DNA of 64,000 bases, taken from Pseudomonas anguilliseptica (GTDB taxonomy: Bacteria; Pseudomonadota; Gammaproteobacteria; Pseudomonadales; Pseudomonadaceae). The translations under genes and the position numbers were made by a program. The notes beneath the pieces were generated by a model. It did not search any database, had not been told where the DNA came from, and saw only the letters and a list, made by a program, of their open reading frames with translations. The DNA is taken from the NCBI RefSeq assembly GCF_021375795.1, contig NZ_JAEIOI010000001.1:1488001-1552000 (forward strand), in the 5' to 3' direction. Below, in pieces: positions 49,750 through 58,110 of this stretch (positions are counted from its first letter, which is position 1; every line of letters begins with the position of its first letter).

Positions 49750-50565
49750 ATGCTTGAGCGTGGTCTCTATAAATCGGTTCTGCTGCTGTTCGGCCTGTTA
49801 CTGATGCCGATGGTTGCAGGGGCTGCTGGTAAATGTGAGCGTTTGGTGGCCACCGGCAACCCGGAGTACCCGCCTTATCTATGGCGCGATCCGCAGAACC
49901 CGCAACAACTGATCGGTGCCAATGCCGATCTGCTACAGCACCTGGCCAAGGAGCTTGGCGTAGTGGTTGACATCATCTACACCGGGCCCTGGTCGCGCGC
50001 GCAGGATGAAGTGCGTACCGGTCGTGTCGACCTGATCGCCGGGGCGTTCCTTACTCTGCCGCGCCTGGATGTGATGGATTATGTGCACCCGGCGTTCTAT
50101 TCCACGCCTAATGTGGTGTGGGTACATCGCGGTGCCGAGTTTCCTTATGCCGGCTGGGATGATTTGCGTGGACGCACGGGCGATACCCTGGTCAACAACA
50201 GTTTTGGTCAGCAGTTCGATGCCTTCGCCAAGGAAAATCTGACATTGGAAGGCGTTTCCAGCCTGACTCAGGCTTTCCAGAAGCTCCTGCTGGGGCGTAC
50301 CGATTATGTTCTGTACGAGCGTTATCCCGGTCAGGCGCTGGCCGATAGCCTGGGCATGCAGGATGACCTGCTGGTGCTTGATCCGCCTATTTCCAGCGAG
50401 GGGTTGTACCTGACCCTGTCGCACAACTCGTCCTGCAACGACCCCTGGCTGCGCGGCATGTTGGCGAAGAAAATGACCGAGGCTGTTGCCAGTGGTCTGC
50501 CCGAGACCTTGCTGCAACACAACCTGCAGCGCTGGAAAGAACAACAGCTTGAAGCCCAACAGTAG
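49750..50565 (+). CDS. periplasmic solute-binding protein, family 3
   Basis: A 271-residue secreted protein with a signal peptide (hydrophobic residues 9-25, cut near AGAAG). It has the family 3 pattern: GNPEYPPYLW, GANADLLQHLAKELG, and VDLIAGAFLTLPR, typical of amino-acid-binding proteins. No permease or ATPase gene is adjacent. It lies 10 bp before a DUF4398 lipoprotein gene, so the three genes to 51740 look like one operon. Ligand unknown. Confidence 0.83.
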   Translation: MLERGLYKSVLLLFGLLLMPMVAGAAGKCERLVATGNPEYPPYLWRDPQNPQQLIGANADLLQHLAKELGVVVDIIYTGPWSRAQDEVRTGRVDLIAGAFLTLPRLDVMDYVHPAFYSTPNVVWVHRGAEFPYAGWDDLRGRTGDTLVNNSFGQQFDAFAKENLTLEGVSSLTQAFQKLLLGRTDYVLYERYPGQALADSLGMQDDLLVLDPPISSEGLYLTLSHNSSCNDPWLRGMLAKKMTEAVASGLPETLLQHNLQRWKEQQLEAQQ

Positions 50566-50574
50566 GGAATTTCT

Positions 50575-50931
50575 GTGATTTATCGACGTATCTGTGTGGC
50601 CTTGCTGCCGCTCGTACTGAGCGCCTGCGCAACCGACCCCGCGCCGCATGAACAACTGCGCCTGACCGAGCAAGCTCTCAGCCAGGCCAAAGCGCTGGGC
50701 TTGTCCGCTGAACAGTCGGCGTCGTTGCGCCAGGCCGAGGAAAAGCTTGCCCTGGCACAAGCGGCCATGCAGGACGAAGATTTCAAGCAGGCGCGGCTGT
50801 ATGCCGAGCAGGCTGAGCTGGATGCACGTCTGGCCGAAGCCGAGCACTTGACCGAGAAGAGCCAGCAGCAACTGGCGGAGTTGACGAACGCCATCAACCG
50901 TTTGCGCAAGCAACTGGGAGGTTTGCAATGA
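50575..50931 (+). CDS. DUF4398 lipoprotein
   Basis: A 118-residue lipoprotein with lipobox VLSAC (Cys near residue 18) and a mature domain of three amphipathic helices rich in Ala, Glu and Gln (LRQAEEKLALAQAAMQDEDFKQARLYAEQAELD in sequence order), the DUF4398 pattern. GTG start. It overlaps the OmpA gene by 4 bp (ATGA), which suggests a paired role at the cell envelope. Confidence 0.82.
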   Translation: MIYRRICVALLPLVLSACATDPAPHEQLRLTEQALSQAKALGLSAEQSASLRQAEEKLALAQAAMQDEDFKQARLYAEQAELDARLAEAEHLTEKSQQQLAELTNAINRLRKQLGGLQ

Positions 50932-51740
50932 AGCACTCCCGGATCATGCTGCTTGCCACCTTGGGCAGCCTGTTGCTGAGCGGTTGCGCGACCTCGCACA
51001 GTTCCAGTGAGAAGGCCTTGGAGGCAGCCCACAGTGCCTTCCAGAAGGTCAAGGAAGATCCTGATGTATTGCGCAGCGCACCCAAAGAACTGATCCGCGC
51101 CGGTGAATCGTTGGCCCGGGCTGATCGCTTGTCGAGCTACTGGGGCAGCAGCGAGGATGTGGCCCATTACGCCTACCTCAGCCAGCAGCACAGCGCGATT
51201 GCCGGGCAGATGAGTGCACTCAATCTGAATCAGGAGCGCGCTGCCAAGCTGGAGCTGGAGCGGCAACGCCTGCAGTTGGCTTTGCGTGAAGCCAAACTGC
51301 TCAGCGTGCAGGAACAGAGCAACTGGCTTGAAGAACAGATGGTCAGCCTGGCCACCACGCAGAGTGAGCGCGGCCTGGTGATGACCCTGGGCGATGTGCT
51401 GTTCGATGCCGGCCACAGCGATCTGAAGGCTTCGGCCAACCGTACCGTGCTCAAGCTGGTGCAGTTTCTCCAGCTCAACCCGCGGCGCATTGTACGGATC
51501 GAGGGTTACACCGACAGTCGCGGTGATGCCCAGGAAAACCTCGAACTGTCCCGCGCTCGTGCCCAGGCGGTGGCCGATGTACTGGTCGATCTGGGCATTG
51601 ATGCCAAGCGCATCGAAGTCCAGGGGCATGGCGAGGCGTTCCCGGTGACCGAGAATGCTTCTGCCAAAGGCCGGGCGCAGAATCGCCGGGTAGAGATCGT
51701 CTTCTCAGATGAGCAGGGCCATCTCGGCTCATCCCGCTAA
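50928..51740 (+). CDS. OmpA family lipoprotein with N-terminal DUF4398
   Basis: A 270-residue lipoprotein. Lipobox LLSGC gives Cys20; residues about 25-120 form a helical DUF4398-like region and a coiled-coil (LELERQRLQLALREAKLLSVQEQSNWLEEQ region), and residues about 140-255 are an OmpA/MotB peptidoglycan-binding domain with GYTDSRGD and LSRARAQAV. It would tether the outer membrane to the cell wall. It forms a pair with the preceding small DUF4398 lipoprotein. Terminator follows. Confidence 0.88.
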   Translation: MKHSRIMLLATLGSLLLSGCATSHSSSEKALEAAHSAFQKVKEDPDVLRSAPKELIRAGESLARADRLSSYWGSSEDVAHYAYLSQQHSAIAGQMSALNLNQERAAKLELERQRLQLALREAKLLSVQEQSNWLEEQMVSLATTQSERGLVMTLGDVLFDAGHSDLKASANRTVLKLVQFLQLNPRRIVRIEGYTDSRGDAQENLELSRARAQAVADVLVDLGIDAKRIEVQGHGEAFPVTENASAKGRAQNRRVEIVFSDEQGHLGSSR

Positions 51741-51759
51741 GCCTGATGTCGCTCAGAAA

Positions 51760-51781
51760 CCCCGGTTTGCCGGGGCTTTTT
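51760..51781 (+). terminator. terminator after the OmpA-family gene
   Basis: CCCCGG (51760-51765), TTTG, CCGGGG (51770-51775) and then CTTTTT. Confidence 0.8.
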
Positions 51782-51832
51782 CGTTGCAGTTGTCAGCCGC
51801 ACATGCAGGCCATCAGTCAAAGCAATGCTTGA

Positions 51833-51932
51833 TTGCACCGTTACAGTCCTGGCGAGTGCGCACTGTATCGCCCACAATTCAGTGAGCTGTACCGGTGCAA
51901 TTATAAAAAGCCGGTTTACTGTTACGGTTCAG
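51833..51932 (+). promoter_or_regulatory. MocR-type operator repeats and promoter
   Basis: Four copies of a 15-bp unit related to ACTGTAACGGTGCAA: an inverted copy at 51833-51847, a half copy ACTGTATCG at 51862-51870, and direct copies at 51886-51900 and 51918-51932 (32 bp apart, about three helical turns). TTCAGT (51878-51883) and TATAAA (51902-51907), 18 bp apart, lie among them. The layout fits direct-repeat sites bound by MocR/GabR/PdxR dimers. Confidence 0.72.
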
Positions 51933-51950
51933 TCAAGCAGGAACGCGGTC

Positions 51951-53390
51951 ATGACCAATCTGTTGCTTTATCAGCGCATTGCCCAGCAACTAGCGGAAGA
52001 TATCCGTCGCGGCGTTTACCAGCCCGGTGAGCGGGTGCCTTCGGTGCGCAAGATGAGTGCGCAGCTCAGCGTCAGCCACGCCACGGTGTTGCAGGCCTAT
52101 GCCAATCTGGAAGATCAGGGCTTGATTCGCGCCCGTCCACAGTCTGGCTTTTATGTGCACCAGACGCCTGCCCTGACCGCACCCACTCCCGATATCGCCC
52201 GCGTAGAACGCCCTGGTCTGGTCACGCGCAGCAGCATTATCAATCAGGTACTCACCGAGTCGCGCCGCGAGGGGGTGTTTCCGCTTGGCGCGGCAGTGCC
52301 GCATGTGGATTACCTGCCGGTGCGTGCGTTGCACCAGCAATTGGCCAAGGTCACCCGTTTTCATAGCGCGCGGGCCTTTAGCTATATGTTCAGTCCGGGC
52401 TTTGAGCCGCTGCGGCGCCAAGTGGCGATTCGCATGCGTGATGCCGGCGTGGTGATCGACCCGACTGAGGTGGTGATTACTCACGGCTGTGTGGATGCCC
52501 TGCAGATGAGCCTGCGCGTGCTGACCAAACCGGGTGATCTGATCGCGGCCGAGTCGCCAACTTATTACGGTTTGCTGCAACTGGCTGACCTGCTCGGCCT
52601 GAAAGTTATCGAAATTCCCAGCGACCCGACTACCGGCATCAGCCTGGAAGCGCTGCAACTGGCGGCCAACCAATGGCCGATCAAGGCGCTGGTGCTGACC
52701 GCGCGGCTGAGCAATCCGCTGGGCGGCACCATTCCGGAAGAGCGCCAGCGTCAGTTGCTGCGCCTGGCCGGTGATTACGATATCCAGATCATCGAAGACG
52801 ATATCTACGGCGAGCTGATGTTCGAGCAGGGCCCGACCAAGGCGCTCAAATCCCATGACCGCGAAGGACGGGTGATCTACTGTTCGAGCTTTTCCAAGAC
52901 TCTGTCGCCGGGGGTGCGCATCGGCTGGATTGTTGCCGGCAAGTACCAGGATGAAATTCAGCGCCTGCAAACCTTCAGTACCCATTCGGCCTGCAGCGTC
53001 ACGCAGATGGCGGTAGCGGCCTATCTGGAGAACGGCGGTTATGACCGCCACCTGCGTTTTATCCGCCAGGAGTACCGCAAGAACCTCAGCGCGTTTCAGC
53101 TGGCGGTGCAGCAGTACTTCCCTGAAGGCACGCAGATGAGCCGGCCCAAGGGTGGCTTTATTCTCTGGGTCAGCCTGCCGGCGCGGGTCAATACCAAGGA
53201 CCTGCACGTACGCGCCTTGCAGCAGGGCATCAGCATCGCGCCGGGCTTGATCTTCAGTAATACCGAGCAGTTCAACCACTGCATCCGCCTGAACTGCGGC
53301 ATCCCGTGGAACCGCGAAGCTGAACGTGCCTTGATGACCTTGGGCATGCTGGCAGGGCAGCTGTGTCAGGAGGGGATGGCTACTTCCTGA
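51951..53390 (+). CDS. MocR family regulator (GntR HTH plus aminotransferase domain)
   Basis: A 479-residue protein with an N-terminal winged helix (YQRIAQQLAEDIRRGVYQPGERVPSVRKMS, about 7-75) and a class I aminotransferase-like domain with the PLP lysine in SSFSKTLSPGVRIGW. MocR regulators sense PLP or an amino compound and bind repeated DNA sites. ATG 51951 is chosen from the HTH position; the upstream frame covers the operator. In P. aeruginosa a similar gene precedes the sbrIR genes. The target genes are unknown; the repeats before its own start suggest autoregulation. Confidence 0.9.
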   Translation: MTNLLLYQRIAQQLAEDIRRGVYQPGERVPSVRKMSAQLSVSHATVLQAYANLEDQGLIRARPQSGFYVHQTPALTAPTPDIARVERPGLVTRSSIINQVLTESRREGVFPLGAAVPHVDYLPVRALHQQLAKVTRFHSARAFSYMFSPGFEPLRRQVAIRMRDAGVVIDPTEVVITHGCVDALQMSLRVLTKPGDLIAAESPTYYGLLQLADLLGLKVIEIPSDPTTGISLEALQLAANQWPIKALVLTARLSNPLGGTIPEERQRQLLRLAGDYDIQIIEDDIYGELMFEQGPTKALKSHDREGRVIYCSSFSKTLSPGVRIGWIVAGKYQDEIQRLQTFSTHSACSVTQMAVAAYLENGGYDRHLRFIRQEYRKNLSAFQLAVQQYFPEGTQMSRPKGGFILWVSLPARVNTKDLHVRALQQGISIAPGLIFSNTEQFNHCIRLNCGIPWNREAERALMTLGMLAGQLCQEGMATS

Positions 53391-53454
53391 GTGCTGCGCT
53401 ACGCGCCTGCGCTACGCTTGTTAGCGCCAACAAGGAATTAAGGCGGAAAAATTG

Positions 53455-54204
53455 GTGCGGATAATCGTGGCGTTGCTTTGCCTGCTGCTGGGTAGCCCGG
53501 GCGCACGTGGAGGTGACTTTTCTGTGGGGGTTGAGGCGATCGACTTCTACCCGATCTACGACGGCACATCGGCTCACTACCGTGGCTACGGGCGGGATGT
53601 ATTGGATCATTTCGCCAGTAAATATGGTTACCGGTTCCACTATGTTCACTTGCCGGTGAAGCGCCTGTACCGCAACTTTCTCACTACCAACGAACTGGAT
53701 TTCAAGTTCCCCGATAATCCGTTGTGGCAGCGTGAAATGCGTAAGGACAAATCGCTTACCTACAGCGATAGCGTCTACCAAGCTGTCGAGGGGATGTTCG
53801 TATTGCCGGCGAACCGTGACAAATCGCTTGCTCAACTGGCGACGATTGCCACCGTAAGGGGGTTCGATGCCTGGCCTTACAAGGCCGATATCGCCAACGG
53901 TGTTATCGAACTGCAATTCGCCAACACCCAGGACAGCCTGTTAGCACTGGCTCGGCAAGGTCGGGTGGGTGGCATCTTCTACGAAGCCAGTGCGCTCAAC
54001 TGGCATCAGTACACGCACGATACCCCGGCGGATGAAAGGCTTGTGTTGAACGAGCGTTTACCGCATTACCGGCCGCAGTTTTTTCTGTCCACGCGTACGC
54101 AGCCGCAGATCATTGCCCAGTTCAACCAGTTTTTGCAGGATGAAGCGAATCTGTTGCAACGGCTAAAGGCCAAGTACGGGCTGCCGGATGTACAGGCGCC
54201 CTAA
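53455..54204 (+). CDS. periplasmic solute-binding protein, family 3-like
   Basis: A roughly 249-residue secreted protein with a short signal peptide (VRIIVALLCLLLGSPGARG). It contains DFYPIYDG, GYGRDVLDHFASKYGYRFHY and LDFKFPDNPLW, the usual first-lobe arrangement of family 3 binding domains. Start could be TTG 53452 or GTG 53455. It has no transporter genes beside it and a different sequence from the binding proteins at 49750 and 60601. Ligand unknown. Confidence 0.78.
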   Translation: MRIIVALLCLLLGSPGARGGDFSVGVEAIDFYPIYDGTSAHYRGYGRDVLDHFASKYGYRFHYVHLPVKRLYRNFLTTNELDFKFPDNPLWQREMRKDKSLTYSDSVYQAVEGMFVLPANRDKSLAQLATIATVRGFDAWPYKADIANGVIELQFANTQDSLLALARQGRVGGIFYEASALNWHQYTHDTPADERLVLNERLPHYRPQFFLSTRTQPQIIAQFNQFLQDEANLLQRLKAKYGLPDVQAP

Positions 54205-54273
54205 TACAGAGAGCCACCTTTCCCAATATGCTTGCGCTGCGCTTTACAGCTGATGGGGCATTTTTACGAACGC

Positions 54274-54304
54274 TTAACCCGGCTGCCGACTCCTCTACGT
54301 CTAC
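54274..54304 (+). promoter_or_regulatory. possible ECF-type promoter of the vWA-sbrIR operon
   Basis: TTAACCC (54274-54280) and GTCTAC (54299-54304) are 18 bp apart in the 140-bp gap before the vWA gene. The pair resembles ECF promoters with an AAC -35 core and a GTC -10 core. It would give a leader of about 33 nt and permit autoregulation by the sigma factor encoded downstream. Speculative. Confidence 0.35.
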
Positions 54305-54344
54305 CTGAGCGAATGGTTTATTCGCTCGCTCAGGAGATGCCCCC

Positions 54345-56090
54345 ATGCCCGCTTACCCCGTATTGCTTGTCCGTCCCCTGCTTGCCGGTTTTGCCGCTGG
54401 TGTATTGATTAGTCTCGGCGCGTGCAGCGCCGCCAACCCTGACGCGCCGGCCACCGAGGCGGGTAGTCCGCAGCTCAGCGATCAGTCTCATCAGCGTGAA
54501 CGTGCCGAGTTGCATGAGCAGCTGGCCGCTCCGGCTGAGCTACAACGCAAAAGCCAGGTGGCGGGCAGGGCGGTGATGCCCAGCGTGGCCTATGCGCCGA
54601 TGCCGATGTCTGTGCAGGCCGATGCCTTGCCGCAGGGCTACCGTGACCAGAACCGCGAGCAGTATCAGAAATTGGCAGGCAACCCCGTGCATGCAGTCGC
54701 CGAGACGCCGGTATCGACCTTCAGCATTGATGTGGACACCGGCAGCTACGCCAATGTGCGGCGTTTTCTCAATGGCGGGCAACTGCCACCACAGGATGCG
54801 GTGCGTCTGGAAGAGCTGGTCAACTACTTCCCCTATGCCTATCCGTTGCCCAAGGGCGATGTGCCGTTCGGCGTGCACACCGAGCTGGCGGCCACACCGT
54901 GGAACCCGCAAAGCCGTCTGCTGCGTATCGCCATCAAGGCTTCCGATATGCAGGTAGAACAGCTGCCGTCGGCCAATCTGGTGTTTCTGGTGGATGTCTC
55001 CGGCTCGATGGACCGCCGCGAGGGACTGCCGATGGTGCAGGGCACGCTGAAGTTGCTGGTCGAGCAACTGCGCCCCCAGGACAAGGTATCGTTGGTGGTG
55101 TACGCCGGATCCTCCAGCGTGGTGTTGGAGCCGACTGCCGGTAGTGATAAAGCCAAGATTCGCGCGGCCATTGATCAGCTCACGGCCGGTGGTTCCACCG
55201 CTGGTGAGTCGGGCATCCAACTGGCTTACCAGCAGGCGCAGCAGGGCTTTATCAAGGGTGGTATCAACCGCATTCTGCTGGCCACCGATGGTGACTTCAA
55301 TGTCGGTGTCAGCGACTTTGAAAGCCTTAAACAACTGGCGGCGGATAAACGCAAGACCGGCGTATCGCTGACCACCCTGGGCTTTGGCACCGACAACTAC
55401 AACGAGCAGTTGATGGAGCAGCTGGCCGATGCCGGCGACGGCAACTACGCCTATATCGACAACCTGCGCGAGGCACGCAAGGTGCTGGTCGATCAGCTCA
55501 GCTCGACCCTCGCGACGGTGGCCAGCGATGTGAAAATCCAGGTTGAGTTCAACCCGGCCGAGGTCAGCGAATATCGGCTGTTGGGTTATGAGAATCGCGC
55601 ACTGAAGCGTGAGGATTTCAGCAACGACAAGGTCGATGCCGGTGAGATAGGCGCAGGCCATACCGTGACAGCGCTGTATGAAGTGGTGCCGGTAGGCGGC
55701 AAAGGCTGGCTGGAGCCGCTGCGCTATCAGGCCGCGCAGAAAACCAAAGGCAATGCTGGCGAACTGGCCTGGCTGCGCATTCGCTACAAGGCGCCAGGGC
55801 AGAATGTCAGCAAGCTGCTGGAGCAACCGATTCAGGCCGCCGATGTACCTGCCATCAGCCAGGCTAGCGAAGACCTGCGTTTTGCTGCTGCCGTGGCTGC
55901 CTTCGCCCAGCAGCTTAAAGGCGATACCTATACCGGGCGTTTCAGTCTGGCCGACAGCGCCGAGCTGGCGCGCAATGCCAAGGGCGATGACCGCTTCGGT
56001 CTGCGCGGCGAGTTTGTACAGCTGGTGGAACTGGCGCAGAGCCTGCAAACTGCGTCGAATCCTTCAACGACCGCACGAGTACAGCAGTGA
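54345..56090 (+). CDS. von Willebrand factor A domain lipoprotein (YfbK family)
   Basis: A 581-residue exported protein with a hydrophobic N-terminus and a lipobox-like SLGAC (Cys27). The YfbK-type N-terminal domain with FSIDVDTGSYANVRRFL (126-142) leads into a vWA domain with an intact MIDAS motif, DVSGSMD, where Asp217, Ser219 and Ser221 would bind a metal. A C-terminal region with ELAWLRIRYKAPG and a helix resembles DUF3520. The stop overlaps the sigma factor start (GTGA), so it is co-translated with the sigma and anti-sigma genes and may supply or receive the envelope signal. Confidence 0.88.
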   Translation: MPAYPVLLVRPLLAGFAAGVLISLGACSAANPDAPATEAGSPQLSDQSHQRERAELHEQLAAPAELQRKSQVAGRAVMPSVAYAPMPMSVQADALPQGYRDQNREQYQKLAGNPVHAVAETPVSTFSIDVDTGSYANVRRFLNGGQLPPQDAVRLEELVNYFPYAYPLPKGDVPFGVHTELAATPWNPQSRLLRIAIKASDMQVEQLPSANLVFLVDVSGSMDRREGLPMVQGTLKLLVEQLRPQDKVSLVVYAGSSSVVLEPTAGSDKAKIRAAIDQLTAGGSTAGESGIQLAYQQAQQGFIKGGINRILLATDGDFNVGVSDFESLKQLAADKRKTGVSLTTLGFGTDNYNEQLMEQLADAGDGNYAYIDNLREARKVLVDQLSSTLATVASDVKIQVEFNPAEVSEYRLLGYENRALKREDFSNDKVDAGEIGAGHTVTALYEVVPVGGKGWLEPLRYQAAQKTKGNAGELAWLRIRYKAPGQNVSKLLEQPIQAADVPAISQASEDLRFAAAVAAFAQQLKGDTYTGRFSLADSAELARNAKGDDRFGLRGEFVQLVELAQSLQTASNPSTTARVQQ

Positions 56091-56668
56091 ATCGACCCCT
56101 CACGGATGACGACGCCGCCTTGTTGCGGCGTTACCGCCGCGGTGATGCGGCGGCTTTTGCCGATTTGTATGAGCGTCACCGGCTCGGCCTGTTTCGCTTT
56201 CTATTGGGCTTGTGCGGCGACCATGCCTTGGCCGAAGAGGTGTTTCAGGACACCTGGATGAGTCTGATCCGCAGCCAGAGCGAACAGCGCGAGGCGGTGT
56301 TGTTCAAGACCTGGCTGTACCAGATCGCTCGCAACCGCTTGATCGACACCTGGCGCAAGCATGGTCGGCACCAGGCGGGGCATGCGGAATATGATGAACA
56401 GCAGCATGCCCCGCACGACCCGCAGCCGGGGCCTGAGCAGCAGCTCAGCCTGAGCCGTGATCAGCAGCGTTTAGAGGCCGCCCTGGCGGATCTACCGGCG
56501 GAACAGCGCGAAGTATTCCTGCTGCGCGCCCATGGTGATCTGGAGTTGGCCGAGATCGCCGAGCTGACCCAGATCCCTGCTGAAACAGTGAAAAGCCGAT
56601 TGCGCTATGCCCTGCAAAAGTTACGTCGGCTGCTGGCTGACCCGGCCGCCGAGGAGTTGTCCGTATGA
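56087..56668 (+). CDS. sbrI: ECF RNA polymerase sigma factor (SbrI-like)
   Basis: A 193-residue ECF sigma factor. Region 2 (about 27-95) includes LYERHRLGLFRFLLGLCGDHALAEEVFQDTW and WLYQIARNRLIDTWR; region 4 (about 125-180) has LPAEQREVFLLRAHGDLELAEIAELTQIPAETVKSRL. In P. aeruginosa the SbrI/SbrR pair (PA2896/PA2895) lies between a MocR-type gene and the atu genes, as here, and controls swarming and biofilm. The symbol is given by that synteny. GTG start inside the vWA stop; ATGA overlap with the anti-sigma gene. Confidence 0.8.
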   Translation: MNRPLTDDDAALLRRYRRGDAAAFADLYERHRLGLFRFLLGLCGDHALAEEVFQDTWMSLIRSQSEQREAVLFKTWLYQIARNRLIDTWRKHGRHQAGHAEYDEQQHAPHDPQPGPEQQLSLSRDQQRLEAALADLPAEQREVFLLRAHGDLELAEIAELTQIPAETVKSRLRYALQKLRRLLADPAAEELSV

Positions 56669-57432
56669 ACCACGACCAACAGAGGCTCGATGAGCAGGAA
56701 CAGCAGATGCTTGCGCATTTTCGCCAGCACAGCGGCGGCGAGCCGAGTGCGCAGCTGGATGCACAGATTCTCGCGGCGGCTACTGCCGCCGTGCGCAGCG
56801 CCGCCGTAGATGAGGCTAAACCTGGCCTGAGTGCGCGTCTGCACAACTGGCTGTTCGGCACTGGCGGTCGGCAACGCTGGTCGATGGCATTGGCTGGAGT
56901 CGCCTGCCTGGGAATTGGCGTAAGCCTGACCTGGCGCACGTTCGAGCAGGCGCCGGATGCCTTCGATGCCGTGCCGAGCGGCGCGCCCATGGCACCGGCT
57001 GCAGCGCGGATGGCGCCACAATCTGCGCCGATGCCCGCGCCGCTGGCAGAGTCCGCTGTGCTGGCGGATGAGGTCGAACGCTCGCGTGCCGCGCAACCCG
57101 CTCCGGTGATTCAGGGTTACGGCAGCGATACCGCCGAGGCGAAGAAAAAGCTTTCGATCGCAGCGCCTGATCAGCTGCTGCGTGAGGAATCGGCGGCTGA
57201 TGCATTACAGTCACACGCTGCCCGTGCACCTGCTAGATCAGCGGTCGAAAAAGCGCCTGCCGCTACTGGCAGCCAAGCCGAACAGCTGCTGCACAGCGAG
57301 TTGCAACGCTTGCTCAAGCTGCGCCGTGACGGCTGGTCGGACGAGGCCGATGCCTTGTTGCTGCAACTGATGCGCGAGCACCCCGAGGTGGATATCGACG
57401 CGCAACTGCAACTCTTGCAGGCGCCCGACTGA
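56665..57432 (+). CDS. sbrR: membrane anti-sigma factor (SbrR-like)
   Basis: A 255-residue protein with a cytoplasmic N-terminal part (about 1-70), one membrane helix at 72-90 and a periplasmic Ala/Pro-rich region ending in a helical domain (about 205-250). Position immediately after, and overlapping with, an ECF sigma gene indicates an anti-sigma factor. No zinc motif (HxxxCxxC) is seen, so it is not of the ZAS type. The periplasmic domain could meet the vWA lipoprotein encoded two genes before. Confidence 0.77.
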   Translation: MNHDQQRLDEQEQQMLAHFRQHSGGEPSAQLDAQILAAATAAVRSAAVDEAKPGLSARLHNWLFGTGGRQRWSMALAGVACLGIGVSLTWRTFEQAPDAFDAVPSGAPMAPAAARMAPQSAPMPAPLAESAVLADEVERSRAAQPAPVIQGYGSDTAEAKKKLSIAAPDQLLREESAADALQSHAARAPARSAVEKAPAATGSQAEQLLHSELQRLLKLRRDGWSDEADALLLQLMREHPEVDIDAQLQLLQAPD

Positions 57433-57581
57433 ACCACACCACAGATCGCCCGGTGGCCAGTGCATGCGCTGCCGCCGGGGGCTTTGGTCGTGTGCGGTTA
57501 CCTGCTGTACAGATTGCAGGGTTGCCAGCGGCCTGTGCAGGGGCGAGCATAGCGGCTTGTGACGCTGCCTTTGTATCTGCC

Positions 57582-58076
57582 ATGACCATTATTCAACGTT
57601 GCGCACTGCTGCTGACCCTGTTGTCACTGGCAGCCTGCGAGCAACCCGCCAATCCACCTACGCCAACCAAAGCACCGGTTGTGCAAACGCAGGCCGATAC
57701 GTCCACGAGTGGTAAAACACCGCCTGCGCCTGTCAGCCCAGCACCCCAGGCGGAGCCGCCTGCTGCGCCAAAACCGGCGAAAAATTCGCCGCCAGCCAAG
57801 CCGGTTGCCGCACCCGTCAAAGCCAAGCCCGCTCAGCCGGTGCCGGAGAAAAAGGTCCCGCTGGAGTTGAGCCTGCACCCTGATGTGTTCGATCCACTGC
57901 AACCTCTGGAGCCGCTCAACGACCTGTCGACGCCGTTGTTACCACCGCTGTTTGTCGAAAAAACTGAGCCGGAAAGCCCCTTTCAGCTCAATGGCAAGCT
58001 GATCACCAACGAGCGTGGTGACGACTATTGGCAATCGGTTGAAGGTGCGCAGTTGCAGTTCGAGTTCAAGCAGTAG
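57582..58076 (+). CDS. Pro/Ala/Lys-rich lipoprotein
   Basis: A 164-residue lipoprotein with lipobox SLAAC (Cys19). Residues about 22-95 are a low-complexity PPAPxPA/K stretch that could span the periplasm, and the C-terminal 65 residues (PLELSLHPDVFDPLQPLEPLND and DYWQSVEGAQLQFEFKQ) are the only ordered part. Not recognised. It lies 149 bp behind sbrR on the same strand and may be a member of the same envelope module; the gap shows no clear promoter or ribosome-binding site. Confidence 0.65.
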   Translation: MTIIQRCALLLTLLSLAACEQPANPPTPTKAPVVQTQADTSTSGKTPPAPVSPAPQAEPPAAPKPAKNSPPAKPVAAPVKAKPAQPVPEKKVPLELSLHPDVFDPLQPLEPLNDLSTPLLPPLFVEKTEPESPFQLNGKLITNERGDDYWQSVEGAQLQFEFKQ

Positions 58077-58100
58077 CCGGCGACGGCCAACCGTCGCCGG
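58077..58100. other. GC-rich hairpin between convergent genes
   Basis: CCGGCGACGG (58077-58086), CCAA, CCGTCGCCGG (58091-58100) is a perfect 10-bp stem immediately after the lipoprotein stop. There is no T run on either strand, so intrinsic termination is uncertain. Confidence 0.55.
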
Positions 58101-58110
58101 GTATGGCTGA

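Noticed and set aside
51990..53279. 429-codon ORF opposite the MocR-type gene
   Set aside because: His/Arg/Gln-rich shadow translation; the sense frame has both HTH and PLP motifs.
54540..56048. 502-codon ORF opposite the vWA gene
   Set aside because: Gln/His-rich shadow of a gene with an intact MIDAS motif on the plus strand.
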